Assembly (NCBI GenBank): GCA_964017125.1 | Contig: OZ024902.1 | Location: forward strand, 51,834,309 to 51,898,308 | Direction: 5' to 3' | From: Flabesymbios commensalis | Lineage: Eukaryota > Annelida > Polychaeta > Terebellida > Flabelligeridae | Length of the DNA: 64,000 nucleotides | Shown here: positions 31,080 through 41,355 of the stretch, piece after piece | Numbering within the stretch: position 1 is the stretch's first letter | Layout of the letters: every line of letters starts with the position of its first letter | Notes under the pieces: generated by a model | Told to the model about the DNA's origin: nothing | What the model saw: only the letters and a program-made list of their open reading frames with translations | The model's database searches: none | Position numbers and translations under genes: made by a program

Positions 31080-32865
31080 GTTTGTGAAATCCTGTATTGC
31101 AATGTTGCAGGTGCAGATAAAGTCCAGAGGTTTCGCATGTCCTCGGTCATCCCACTGCCACGAGTTAGCCCACCAGTGCTCTTTAGAGACCTCATCAGAG
31201 TTTGTTCGATGACAAGATCACTACTAAGCCCCGCCTAGCACTGATTGCTCCTAAACGTGAAACCCATCGAGAAACTTTTGATAAACATATGGGTGTTTTT
31301 CCTCCAGGTTGTTCATTTGCTGCAGGTAGTAATGAGCGGATCGCAGGTAATTGAAGTGTCCAGCTGCAGCAAAGACAGTTAGGCAATTAGACACTGCCTG
31401 CAAATGCATCAACCAGGCTCCTGTACAATCCGCCTTGATCAACATTCTGACCATGCCAACCATACGCTGATAATTCACCCACAACTGGCTGGTCATTGAG
31501 GTCTGAGCAAATTTAGATTTCGTCTTCTCCATTACTGTCTCGAGTTTGATCAAAGCCTCAGAACAAGCAGCATCTGTAAGAGTATTCTCTCCACTAAGAA
31601 GGGAAGAGTACAATTCCTTGGCTTGATCCAGCAGTGTCTCAATCTCGGGGTCGTCCTTGACCATTTCCGTTATAAGCTGGCTATATAGGCACTTGTCAAC
31701 AAGAAGATGGCCGCCGTCATCATATACACAACTGCATTTTCTCCATAGACAGTCTCAAGATGTTTTTGAGACCGGTCCCTTCCATGAGAGCTCCTAAGGC
31801 TCCCAGCAAGTTCATGAGTGTATGGAAACACCCCAACATCAGAACAATACATTTCAAGTGACTATTTTGTGGTGCATCAATGATGATTTCAGCAGCCTTC
31901 CAATACAAGGGCTGGTCAAAAGTTACAATAGTGGGAAGATTGTGCTTCATGGCAAGGTTGCAAATAAAGTCTAATGTAGACACAATGCACGATTTGTCTC
32001 CAGAATACATATTGATCATAGGCAAGAATTTGACTGATGACTGTCCAGGATGCTGGCTCCCCTGATGCAATATATGCATCATCCCCTGCCAATTCGGTGT
32101 TGCCTTTTTGAAGCCAAGGGAGAATTCCCACATAATATCGATCCTGTTGTCACTGCCAAGAAATATCGGGAGGTCCTCGAAGACTACCTCATGACAAGCA
32201 TGCTTTGCAAACCTGTACTACAAGATAGGAATTTTCGTTTTGTTTTTAGTTTTCAGCTCTGAGATCTGTCTTCGCGGAATAAGATGGTTTGTCTGTTTTC
32301 CAAGGGTGACAGCGGCAATGACACCCATTCCGTGAAATGTCCCTTTGCCGTCAATAGTGATGATGTTGTGATACACATTATCAGCAGCAAAGAGGACAGA
32401 CATATCCAGCAAATCTACATCACCACCTAGGACATCAGGTTCCACACAATCTGCTGCATTTTTTTCAAATCTGATCACTTCCGTGTACGATGAACAGAAT
32501 CCCATTTTATGAAGAGTATCCACAATGATCTTCGAACGATATAGATGATGGATTTGCACAGCAAGTCCTATTTGTAGTGGTGCAATAACAGCTCGTGGGC
32601 GAACTGCCTGAATAATGGCATGACCAACTGCCGCAACCTTGCGTCTTGTATCTTTCCCAACGAACAATGTTTCCAGTGCTGTCCGCAGACTAGTCGGAAT
32701 GAACAATAGGGATGAATCAAGTTTTAAATCATCACTACTTGGATACTGATTTGTCACCGTAGAAACCTGAGATTTTATGTCACTTCTGATTATTCTAGTA
32801 GCAGTTGCAATAATAGCGCGTTTTTGGGACTCTTCGTCGCCTTCCTGACACTTTTGCTTGTAGTA
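31080..32865 (-). pseudogene. DDE-like catalytic core of the Academ-like protein
   Basis: Several blocks in order. The first holds FAADNVYHNIITIDGKGTF (about 32,350-32,400), whose D is a good candidate for the first catalytic Asp. The next has PTIVTFDQPLYWKAAEII and then LMLGCFHTLMNLLGALGA, candidates for the second Asp and a conserved His. The next holds AGHFNYLRSAHYYLQQM, and after another frame change GLSSDLVIEQTLMRSLKS and GGLTRGSGM. I recall these motifs from widespread uncharacterised invertebrate and fish proteins of transposon origin. Which acidic residue is the third catalytic one cannot be settled by eye. Confidence 0.65.
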
Positions 32866-33696
32866 TCATCTCATAATCTCTGATGTTTGTTCTCTCATCG
32901 TAACAATATTGTCCAAGCCTTCTCCTTCACAAAAATGAATTGAGTCCTTAAAGTGTTCTTTCAGATGCTTTTTCAAACTGTAATTGTCATACGCTTCTAA
33001 ATCTGAATTGCAAAGATAACCTTTCATTATGAGTCTCAAAGATGTAACAGTTAGTTGTTCCTCATTGTTCTGTTCTAGGTAAGCACACATTTTCGTAAAG
33101 GCTTCATGCTTATCTTCATCTTTAGGACGATCAGACTTTCTGCGCTTTGCATCAGGGGCATTCTGGAACTCTATAGGCACAGACTTAACAGACCGGAAAT
33201 TTCCACTACAAGAATGATGATAAAGTCCATCTGCTGCATGTAAATCTCGTAAATAGTATTCAATACGACATTTTACAGTAAGTCCCCAATGATCTGAGCG
33301 GGATTCACAGACTTCTAAAATTGTCTCCACAAATTTGTCAGTCCGTACCCAGCGAAAGTGTCCCTTGTCCAGGTCAATTTCACATCCACAAAATATGCAA
33401 TCTTTTTCACTGTCAAAACCTCCACTTGATTGGCTTGTGGTCCTCTTTGCTGGCACAGAAACACTACTTTTCTTTACGAGATGGCTTTTAATGTTTTTAT
33501 CATTTATGTACTGTTGACGACAGCTTTTATGCACCTTAGTGTTGGTTGCAACTACAAGATCGTCCTTCCGCTTTACACTGGCTTCATTGATTCCCTTCGC
33601 CCCCTTCCATTGAACTGCAACCCAGTTATCACTTGAGTCCTGGATATCCTCCTTGCAGATCGGACAAAAAGGTTGACTGGCTGTGCCTGCACTCAT
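32866..33696 (-). pseudogene. N-terminal zinc-binding block of the Academ-like protein
   Basis: 276 codons from ATG, the first Met after the right TIR. Two similar Cys/His modules are visible: CPIC near residue 11 with HKSC near 76-79, then CIFCGCEI near 100 with YHHSC near 159-163. This spacing suggests two zinc knuckles that probably bind DNA or protein. A basic stretch (KRRKSDRPK) follows near residue 185 and could be a nuclear localisation signal. The block ends at a TGA, and the next ~36 codons remain open in the same frame into the following block. Confidence 0.7.
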
Positions 33697-33841
33697 TGTT
33701 GCATCAAGTCTGAAAAAGAGAAAGATGATAATTAGTTATTCAATTTAGATCCGAGTGAACAAATTTTTCATGCCAATATATTAAAAATACTCAGTCAACC
33801 TATTAAATAATGTCCCGTTTTTATTTTTAATGGTTTTAATT
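33697..33841 (-). promoter_or_regulatory. Short 5' leader of the Academ-like gene
   Basis: About 145 bp between the first ATG (33,696) and the inner edge of the right TIR. It is AT-rich with no clear TATA box in a convincing position. It is the only non-TIR space available for a promoter, so transcription may be driven from within the TIR. Confidence 0.3.
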
Positions 33842-33988
33842 TGTTCCTTGCCCCCAAAAACCTGGGTATAGACATCAAGATCATTAAAATTGAGTTGGTA
33901 GTTACATAGTTATGACCATTAATAAGTTTTGGCGGCCATCTTGGACGCCATGTTGAAAAAAACAATTTCCGGGGGTCCGACTTCGGTA
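33842..33988 (-). repeat. Inner part of the right TIR, cut by the LINE
   Basis: Runs from TGTTCCTTGCCCCCAAAAAC to CCGACTTCGGTA. It pairs with 29,070-29,215. The outer part resumes at about 36,429. Confidence 0.85.
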
Positions 33989-36428
33989 GAAGAAGAAGAA
34001 GAAAAATGTTTATTCGACAAATGACACTGAAAAAATACAAATTAAATAACATGTCAGGATGACTACCATTAAGACACAAAGAGTCGCTGGCATGGAAGCC
34101 ACCTGAGTATAAATAATATAAAATATAAAATACTATATAAATGACGATACAAAATTATCATACAAAATATTATGCAGATTGTCAGATTAAATTTAAAAGG
34201 GACTGTGCAAATGAAAAAGTTTAGATAAATATGGGATAGGATAACATAAATTTATCAAATCTCAATAATCTCCACCAAGGTGAAACTGTCAGTCGCGTCA
34301 GCGAGACACAGCCACAAAATAGGCAAAAATTACAAAATAAATAACATTGTGGCCAAAAGGAAAATGTATATATAAATATATATATATATACATACACACA
34401 TACATATTCAGTGCATTAGGTAGGTGTTGTCAAATTACAAACATAACAATTATGAATTAGACAAATGTCAGAATATTTCTCTATTAGATAGTGTTTAGTA
34501 TATTGTCCAAAACCTTTTAAACTATGAGTGAGTACCTTTTTTAAAATTGATAGATGTGTGGTATTTAATAAATGTGGCATTTGGTTTCTGATACAATTAC
34601 GAGCAAACTCATGTTTAAAATGGGCATTCCTCAGTTCGTTTTCCCCCCTTGTGTTATAATCATGAATGTCAAAGTTTAGAGCAAGATTAAAGTCATAAAA
34701 ATGATCAGGAAGAATGTTGTTTATTAATTTAAAATTAAATTTTAGTTGATGTATATCATTTACTTTCAAAATATTGAATTTTTTAAAGATAGGATCGGAG
34801 TGTGTATAAAAACTACCTTTAACAATAATTCGAATTGCTTTTTTTTTGAACTTTTAAAATCCGATTTGAATCATGACCCCATGCTAATATGCAATAATTA
34901 ATATGTGGAAGAATGAGAGAATTGTAAATGGTCAATAGTGTTTTTTGCGGTATTAAGTGTTTAAGTTTATTAATCACACCTATTGTCTGCGATATTTTAT
35001 TTCCTATTTTATTAACATGTGAATTCCATTTAAGGTGTTTATTTATAATTAGTCCCAGATAATTAAATTCATCCACACATTCGATTAATGTATTGTTTAT
35101 TTTTAATTTTGAAATTGTTACACGTTTCTGTGGTTGATGAAAGAGCATGAACTTTGATTTTAGTTTATTTAATACAGCTTGTTAACTAATAACCAGTAAC
35201 TTATTTTTTCTAATTCATCATTTAATATATTAATATTTAGCCCAGAATCATGTTTAGCATAAAAATCATTTAAATTTGCGATAAGGGTTGTGTCATCAGC
35301 ATAGATTATGCATTTGAATAAACGACTTGCGTTGGGGAGATCATTCATATAGATGATAAACAGCAAGGGCCCTAATATTGACCCTTGTGGAACCCCTGTG
35401 GATATATTTATATAAGAAGATCTGAGACGGTCAATTTCCACACGCTGTTTTCTGTTTGATAAATAATGTTTTATCAGGTTAAAGGACGTTCCTCTAAAAC
35501 CGTGAAATTTAAGTTTGTCCAATAAAATAGAGTGATTTAGTGTATCAAACGCTTTTGACAAATCCAGGTAGACAGCAAAAGGTGTATTTCCATTATCCAT
35601 ATGATTTACAATAGTATCAACAACATTTAGAGCAGCTAATTCAGTTGAGTGATATTTACGAAATCCATATTGTTTATCATAAAAAAGGTTATTTAGAGTA
35701 AAGTAAGCATTCATTTGATTAAAAATTACACGCTAAAATATTTTAGAAATTGCTGGTAAGAGAGATATAGGCCTATAATTCTCGATTAGAGTAGGGTCTC
35801 TAAAAAGAGGAATGACTTTAGCTATTTTCAATTTGTCAGGGAAAATACCAGTGTGAAGTGATTGATTTATTATTGTTGGTAATGGTTTTAATAAATCAGA
35901 TTTAACCAATTTAATCAGAATTGTTGATAACTCATCAACACCTGAACTATTTTTAGAATTAATGTTACTAATTAGTTTTGACACAGTAGCTTCGTCTACA
36001 TTTTGAAATGAAAAAAAAGTAGAAACTGGATCATTTAAATAATTCATGTGCGAATTGTCAGGTACATCTTTGAGACCTGATGCCAGTGTACTGCCAATGT
36101 TTGCAAAGTATTTATTGAAAGAATGAGCTATAGTTTCTTTATCTTTAATTAAACAGTTATTTATTTCCATTTCATCTGGTAGAGAACTTTTCGATTTGTT
36201 TTTATTGATTTTATTTCGTATCACTGACCATGTACTTTTTATATTAAAAATGTATTTTTAAAATTGAGAGTGATAAAAATTCTTTTTTGCAATAAAAATA
36301 CTTCGCCTTAAAATAATATTATAAGTGCGAACATTAATTTTTCTGTGTTCATACTCAATAGAATCTGAAGTCGTTTCTTTAAGTTTTCTATATAAAAAGT
36401 TTCTACGTTTAATGGATCTAAGTATAGC
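33989..36428 (-). mobile_element. 5'-truncated CR1/Jockey-group LINE
   Basis: The 3' end on the minus strand is AATAAACATTTTT followed by (CTT)n at 33,989-34,004. The 5' end lies near 36,428, inside the region between the endonuclease and the reverse transcriptase. The flanks CTTCGGTA (33,981-33,988) and CTTCGTAA (36,429-36,436) look like a target duplication of 7-8 bp that has picked up one indel. It sits inside the Academ-like right TIR, so it is younger than that transposon. About 2.44 kb remain, with no endonuclease domain. Confidence 0.85.
34416..36428 (-). pseudogene. LINE reverse transcriptase ORF, truncated and broken
   Basis: Blocks in order: linker (RRNFLYRKLKETTSDSIEYE), RT N-terminal part with DKLKIAKVIPLF and ENYRPISLLPAISKIF, the fingers/palm block with AVYLDLSKAFDTLNHSILL, GVPQGSILGPLLFIIYMN and the catalytic YADD (residues 138-141 of the block at 35,169-35,714), then a thumb block with FNYLGLIINKHLKWNSHVNK and INYCILAWG, and a C-terminal block with LPDHFYDF and HDYNTR. 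In-frame stops lie near 36,258 and 35,733, and frame changes near 35,165, 34,820 and 34,770. The motifs fit CR1/Jockey-type elements; the exact clade needs a tree. Confidence 0.85.
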
Positions 36429-36545
36429 CTTCGTAAAATTTAGTATGTTATAAAGTGTACCAAACCCTACTGGAATCAGTTGAAAAACCTTTTGTAGCAA
36501 TTTTTTGAGGGTTGAGGGTTTTTGTTCCATATATTGACCTGACTA
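36429..36545 (-). repeat. Outer part of the right TIR
   Basis: On the minus strand starts TAGTCAGGTCAATATATGGA and runs through AAAAAATTGCTACAAAAGG and GATTCCAGTAGGG to AACATACTAAATTTTACGAAG, where the LINE begins. An open frame spanning this joint (36,258-36,530) mixes TIR and LINE sequence and is not one gene. Confidence 0.85.
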
Positions 36546-36843
36546 CAAGTAAAGGAGACAAAACATATGTTACATAACTTGATATAAGCTTGCACCGATA
36601 TATCATTCTTGGATAATAGGAAACGACCTGTTCTACCGAACACCATGCAGGTCGGTGTTGACTTTTTTACACCCAGTATATACTTAAAAAATAAGGTGTA
36701 ATTTCGCTAATATCGAAACCTCATATCTCACAGGCGTACGATAAAATTGTTAAAACAAGATAATCAAATAATTCTTGTTGAATAACCACAGGAAGTTCAA
36801 ATTCTTTCAATTCTTGTAAAAGAGTGAAAAGAGCAAATACCAA

Positions 36844-37151
36844 AAAAAATGAAATGAATCGGGCCACCTTTGTGCACATATAGGCTAAACTGGGCCAGGA
36901 GAACCTCCTGAGGATGGTGAGATGATTGAGATGACACTGTCCTCCAGGCACAGGATTCGAAATTCGAGCCCTGGCGGTCTGAGGCCAAGCACGCTACCTC
37001 TCGGTCACGGAGGTTCCCCACAATATTGACTTTCACACGTGGATGGGGAAGAAACATTTTTGTTTCTTTCAAACCGCCGAGACCGGGAACCGAGCCCCGA
37101 ACTCTGGCGTGAAAGGCAGCGGTGCTAACCACTACCCTAGGGCCCCCGCCC
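36844..37151 (-). mobile_element. Full-length composite tRNA SINE, minus strand
   Basis: Flanked by a 12-bp duplication AGCAAATACCAA (36,832-36,843 and 37,152-37,163). On the minus strand it starts GGGCGGGGGCCCTAGGGTAG and ends with an ATTTCATTT-type tail. It has the same order as the copy at 60,248: Glu-tRNA-like head with A box TAGTGGTTAGC and B box GGTTCGGTTCCCGG, spacer, then a second tRNA-like unit. The sharp duplication and close match to the other copy suggest fairly recent retroposition. Open frames here are incidental. Confidence 0.9.
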
Positions 37152-37163
37152 AGCAAATACCAA

Positions 37164-37433
37164 TTTCGTGTGATAAATAAATGGTAAATAAACAGCCCAA
37201 TTTTAAACATTGCTCTAATGCAAGATAAATATCTAAATTGTGTCTATAGATGAAATCGATCTGAATATCTGTCCTGTTGAAGTAAGCTATTGTCACTATT
37301 TATGTGATAAACATGATAAAATGATATTGGCCTCTTCAAGTAGCAGCACGAATAAGAAAATTATCCGAGTCAGCTTATAAAAACCAAATAATAAAGCTGG
37401 TTATTTCTTTTGGCCGATCAATGAAGATCGTGT
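37164..37433. other. Unassigned sequence
   Basis: Nothing recognised between the SINE and the family-H element. Confidence 0.35.
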
Positions 37434-37708
37434 TATTAAAACACACCACTACTTTTTGCTTTGTCCGACCACTACATTCTAAGCCGGGAATGGAGAGTTA
37501 TTGTTGATCAAGTACAGACGATTATCATGGTAGGCCTAATGTACTATAATCAGTCAGGTGTGGCCGAGCTGCTGATTATGAGGGATCCTCATTATGGTCG
37601 GATGTGTTTTTAAGTCAGTTAAAAACCTCGGAGCTCTACTTTCTTAGCTGTGGAAAAGGCCTCGGCCTTTTCCACAGCTAAGAAAGTAGAGCTCCTCGGG
37701 CTTTATCA
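37434..37708 (+). repeat. Family-H hairpin element
   Basis: ATTAAAACACACCACTACTT through GAGGGATCCTCATTATGG to the hairpin TTTCTTAGCTGTGGAAAAGG and CCTTTTCCACAGCTAAGAAA. The loop is reduced to CCTCGG. The arms have changed together to a TTTCTTAGC/GCTAAGAAA pair where other copies have ATTCTTAGC/GCTAAGAAT. Confidence 0.8.
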
Positions 37709-37878
37709 GATACGTAGTCCTCTAAAGGCGGATACAAATTTCGTTAAATGACCGAATAAATGAATACATGAAATATGGTGATGTTATCTGGGAGGGGGAG
37801 GAGCCATGTGTGTGGTCTCGCCGATAACAATTTTGGTCACCAATATAATAATAGTGGACGGTATGTGAATACTATTAA

Positions 37879-38110
37879 CCCTTTAACCGCCGCATATATC
37901 CGGGTTTTCGTTTTTCATTAGCACATCAAGTACAACATTTTAAATATGTTAAAGATAAAATGTGACATCAACCAGCAAGCTTTTAAAACAGTTGACTTCC
38001 ATTTTGTCAAATCTGAATAATTTTTACTCACTTGAAGTTGTGGATCGCGTCAGCGAGACACAACTTCAAGTGGGTGAAAATTCTAATTGAATAATTTGGC
38101 GGTTAAATGG
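37879..38110 (-). mobile_element. Family-E TTAA MITE, minus orientation
   Basis: TTAA at 37,875-37,878 and 38,111-38,114. CCCTTTAACCGCCGCATATA at the left; hairpin CACTTGAAGTTGTGGATCGC and GCGAGACACAACTTCAAGTG; right end TTGGCGGTTAAATGG. Confidence 0.85.
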
Positions 38111-38114
38111 TTAA

Positions 38115-38576
38115 GAACAGTTATTCTTCGCCTTATTCGTACTGACCTTCATATTATACTCTACTCTCTGCCCGATTGAAGGTCACATGATTTTTTTATT
38201 ATACCACGTCAGAGTCATCTATATCTAAGCTTAATATTTGAATATTTTGTAAATTTGTTAAGCAAGCCTGATTTTTTCCATAAAACTTACCTTTAATCAT
38301 CTTAGTTCTCGAAGGAGATAGTGGACATAGGACCTGCACATTGTACCCCCCCCCCCCAACCACTTGGTTTAAAAATGACAAGGATTGGATTATAATGGCA
38401 GGCAATCAGACCAATAAAAAAATCATTGATGGATCACTTGGTGAGGAAGATTATGGTTTGTTCAGAGCTGTGAATCCATGTCCATGTTGTGAACTGGACT
38501 GGTAACCCAAATGTTCGACAGAGCATTCCATTCAAGTTATGTAGTAAGGATAAACATGGTTATTCGTAACCTTAGT
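38115..38576. other. Unassigned sequence
   Basis: Includes a run of nine to ten C near 38,347. No gene supported. Confidence 0.35.
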
Positions 38577-38629
38577 TATGAAAGGGTGTATTTACCACTT
38601 TCTAAAGTGGCAGATACACCCTTTCATAT
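38577..38629. repeat. Family-I palindrome
   Basis: TATGAAAGGGTGTATTTACC and GGCAGATACACCCTTTCATA with centre ACTTTCTAAAGT. One arm has an extra change (TTTACC against GGCAGA). The full-length relative is at 51,526-51,603. Confidence 0.8.
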
Positions 38630-38843
38630 TGAAAGGGACGAATTATTGATTTCGTTAGTTCAGATTTACCAGTGAAGTAGTTTAGATTGTATGAAAATCT
38701 AAAAAAAAATTGTCGGAGCTTCGTCGCATTTTTTTGCTAGCAGCGGGATCGTCCAAAGTCATTCCGAGCTACATAAATATATTTATATAAATACAATCGC
38801 TATAAGGGTCGAAGTGGTATTTCGTACATGGCTATGCTGTTAA

Positions 38844-39071
38844 CCCTTGTCCTGCTGAATTGTTTCAATTGTATTTTTCGTCATTTGCTAACGCAATTTC
38901 CAGCTTCAAATGACGAAAAATCTAGATATTTTTCGAAAATATACTTCTTCTAAATTGAATTATTTGACTAACTGAACATGTACCACAAACTTTATTATCC
39001 ATTTCAGTGACATATTATTTGCCTTAAAATATGCTTAAAACCGTATGTATCCGGGTCTAGCAGTACAAGGG
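38844..39071 (+). mobile_element. Family-F TTAA MITE
   Basis: TTAA at 38,840-38,843 and 39,072-39,075; ends CCCTTGTCCTGCTG and CTAGCAGTACAAGGG. Near the left end a hairpin pairs TTTTTCGTCATTTGCTAACG with CAGCTTCAAATGACGAAAAA. The other duplication copy (near 39,821-39,825) reads GAAGTTATGACTTG with no insertion, so this is a proven insertion at a TTA-type site. Confidence 0.85.
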
Positions 39072-39302
39072 TTAAGACTTGTTTATCCGGAGAAAACGTT
39101 TAAAATCTTCTAATGACGAAACAATGTGACATGACGTTTCAGCAAACACGTCATCAGCATATAGCTAAGCAGAACTGAAAGGTGTTTGAAAGTATACAAC
39201 AAGTGTATTGGGTAAAGTGACGTCTGCGTTATTTACAAGCAGATCGCCCGAAATAACATCATTAGTTGTGTACTAGTTTATTCAACCAAGACCATGTCTA
39301 CT

Positions 39303-39372
39303 TCCCAGCAAACACGAGGCCTTGGCCCAATGCTGGACTGATGGTGTTGTCACGGAGCGTGCCAGCATTATT
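39303..39372. repeat. Family-A MITE, left half
   Basis: TCCCAGCAAACACGAGGCCT, then AATGCTGGACTGATGG; the right arm is lost and replaced by duplication sequence. Confidence 0.65.
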
Positions 39373-39522
39373 AATTAGTGAAATTATAGGCCTACTATTA
39401 TTTTGTCGCGTTACAAATTTCGCGAATTTCTGAATTTGATGTACTGAATTCGTCACGCATCAAATTAATTAAATCGAAAAAACGTATTGAGGTCTATGTG
39501 TTTTCGAGTAAATATGTGTTAA

Positions 39523-39760
39523 CCCTTTAGCCGCCAAGTTATTCAATTTAAATTTTCACCCACTTGAAGTTGTGTCTCGCTGACGCGATCCACAACTTCA
39601 AGCGAGTGAAAATTATTCAGATTTTACAAAATGGAGGTCAACAAATTTCAAATCTTGCCGATTATTGTCACATTTTATCTTTGACAGTTTCAAAAGCTGA
39701 TATGTAATGTGCTAATATAAAATGATAAAAAGAATATGGACGGCACAGGCGGTTAGAGGG
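39523..39760 (+). mobile_element. Family-E TTAA MITE, full copy
   Basis: TTAA at 39,519-39,522 and 39,761-39,764; CCCTTTAGCCGCCAAG and ACAGGCGGTTAGAGGG. Interestingly both ends carry the same change (TTTAGCCGCC with GGCGGTTAGAGGG is close but not exact). Hairpin CACTTGAAGTTGTGTCTCGC with GCGATCCACAACTTCAAG. Confidence 0.85.
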
Positions 39761-40120
39761 TTAAGTAAATAGAATGGATATAAGGGCTGGGGTAGTATCT
39801 CGTATATGCCTATGAAGTTATGACTTGTTTATCCGAGCAAAACGTTTAAACTCGTCTAATGTCTAAATGACGTTTGAGATGTTTATCCAATATACTTATC
39901 ATAAACATGTCACCAGTAGCTAAGCGGAACTCAAAAGTGTTGAACGCATACAACCAGTGTAAAATTTGGTAAAGTGACGTCTGCGTTACTTACAAGCTAC
40001 AAGCAGATCCCCCGAAATAACGTTATCTTGCATGTCTTGTTGTGTACGAGTTTATTCAACCAAGACCCTGTTTACTTCCTCTCACGTAGCCGCGGCGTCC
40101 TCTCCAAGGCCATGGATTAA

Positions 40121-40365
40121 CCCTTTAACCGCCGGTGCTGAATATAATTTTATTGGGTTTTTTCAAATAATATTATCACATTCAGTACCGCCTTTTAAGC
40201 ATGTTAAAGCCATAAATGTGATATCAATCAGCACGATTTGAAAAGAGTTGACCTCCATTTTGTGAAATCTGGTTAATTTTCACTCACTTGAAGATGTGGA
40301 TTGCGTCAGCGAGACACAACTTCAAGTGGGTGAAATTCCAATTGAATAATTTGGCGGTTAAAGGG
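40121..40365 (-). mobile_element. Family-E TTAA MITE, minus orientation
   Basis: TTAA at 40,117-40,120 and 40,366-40,369. CCCTTTAACCGCCGGTGCTG to TTTGGCGGTTAAAGGG; hairpin CACTTGAAGATGTGGATTGC and GCGAGACACAACTTCAAGTG. Confidence 0.85.
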
Positions 40366-40554
40366 TTAATGTATGTATTTCACCCGAAAAATTCAACATG
40401 ACGGTGACCGAGAGCGATCTCGACCCCCAAGGTCCGAATAATGCCCGTTTTAATAACTGCGCGACCTGAGCTGAGCATGCGGGCATGTAGCTGAAATGTT
40501 ACTGAATCTATAAAACTATTTTCCACCTGATTATTCGAGGGATGTATTAGATAT

Positions 40555-40625
40555 GACTGTCCAAGCGTTGTGCCAACATTGAACCAGCACGCAGCCCACG
40601 TTTCGTTGTGAGAAACTTGTTGTCA
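40555..40625. repeat. Family-A fragment
   Basis: GTCCAAGCGTTGTGCCAACA and ACCAGCACGCAGCCCACGTT resemble a centre and right arm; strongly decayed. Confidence 0.4.
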
Positions 40626-40913
40626 CGGAGCCAGCGTTAAACACTGAATTTTTTTTGCCGCGTTGTGAATTTTGCGAATTTCTGAAGTAACCGGTAGATG
40701 GGGGGGGGGGGGGTCTAGCCTTTTAAATGACTAAGTGGATGCATCTGATTTTTTACATAATTTTTTGTTTTAGCACATATCGCGTAAATTTTACAAATTC
40801 GGTAAAAAGTGTTCTTTTTTACGTAAAATGGCCGCCAGAGCTTTCCAGAATTGTTCGCACAATTTGCGACAGAGCACAATCCTCTAATTGATTGAGATGG
40901 TGTTGCAGGATCG

Positions 40914-41102
40914 TACAGCAAACATGAGACGTAGGCACAACGTTGGCTTACTGTTGGCCCACCGTCTACGACAGTGACCCAGCAGTAAACCATTGTTGAG
41001 CCAACATTTCGTCGCCTCGGAGCTAAAGGATCCTATCTGCCACTCTAACGAGTGTCAGATAGGATCCTTTAGCTCCGAGGCGACGATTTCATGTTTGCTG
41101 GG
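40914..41102. repeat. Array unit 1: family A split by family J
   Basis: ACAGCAAACATGAGACGTAG to ATTTCATGTTTGCTGGG. The family-J palindrome occupies 41,010-41,085 with ATTT on both sides (41,006-41,009 and 41,086-41,089), a likely 4-bp target duplication. Confidence 0.9.
41010..41085. mobile_element. Family-J palindrome in array unit 1
   Basis: 76 bp: CGTCGCCTCGGAGCTAAAGG to CTTTAGCTCCGAGGCGACG, with inner arms ATCCTATCTGCCACTC and GAGTGTCAGATAGGAT around TAAC. It is short, fully palindromic and non-coding. Confidence 0.9.
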
Positions 41103-41355
41103 TTATCGTAGCCGGCACCATCAATCAACTCTGTTGATGACGTTGGGTTTTCCACCTCGATGATTTCTTCTATAGAACCCTATAGCTTTTAGCTGTCACA
41201 AAAATGGACCGTAGTGCATTGAATGTAGGCATGCCCGATATCTACACCTCATTGAAACGGCAATGGATGGCTATTTACTGTTGATCTTCTCCAATATAAT
41301 TCAACGAAAGACGATAAATCGAGAAAGTTAAGCAAGATAAGTTTCATGTAGAATT

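Larger units (their letters stand above)
29359..33696 (-). pseudogene. Academ-like transposase gene, broken
   Basis: One coding region of about 4.3 kb on the minus strand, now in at least six open blocks. The blocks follow each other in the order expected of one ~1,400-residue protein and no introns are evident. Two interruptions are plain in-frame stops (TGA at 32,866 and TAG at 32,218, with coding sense continuing in the same frame). The others, between about 31,770 and 30,530, are shifts of frame. Transcription would start inside the right TIR and run toward the left one. The gene fills the element from TIR to TIR, as expected of a transposase. Blocks are described separately. Confidence 0.75.
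28968..36545 (-). mobile_element. Academ-like DNA transposon with a LINE in its right TIR
   Basis: Left TIR 28,968-29,215 starts TAGTCAGGTCAAAATACAGT. The right TIR is its reverse complement, split in two: inner part 33,842-33,988 and outer part about 36,429-36,545, ending TTGACCTGACTA. Shared words include AAAAAATTGCTACAAAAGG, GATTCCAGTAGGG, TTTATAACATACTAAA and GATGTCTATACCCA. CAA lies on both flanks (28,965-28,967 and 36,546-36,548), a possible 3-bp target duplication. The minus-strand gene combines a DDE-like core, an XPG-like region and a C-terminal Cys-rich module, which I recall as the Academ superfamily set. Length without the LINE is about 5.1 kb. The gene is broken, so this copy cannot be autonomous. 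Confidence 0.75.
38800..39450. repeat. Segmental duplication, copy 1 (interrupted)
   Basis: ATAAGGGTCGAAGTGGTATT, GACTTGTTTATCCGGAG, GTAAAGTGACGTCTGCGTTA, CAACCAAGACCATGTCTACT and TTGTCACGGAGCGTGCCAGC recur in order in 39,776-40,690. This copy contains the family-F MITE and a family-A half; the other has different insertions. Divergence is perhaps 15%. Confidence 0.8.
39776..40690. repeat. Segmental duplication, copy 2
   Basis: Partner of 38,800-39,450, with GGATATAAGGGCTGGGGTAG, GACTTGTTTATCCGAGC, GTAAAGTGACGTCTGCGTTA and TTGTCACGGAGCCAGCG. It carries a family-E element and extra sequence (40,121-40,620) but lacks family F. Confidence 0.75.

Noticed and set aside
32745-32760. GTG as a real start of a separate second gene
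   Set aside because: The preceding ~36 codons are open in the same frame back to the TGA at 32,866, so this is the same coding region interrupted by a stop.
36258-36530. One ORF across the LINE 5' end
   Set aside because: Its upstream third is the transposon's TIR; the joint is an insertion boundary.
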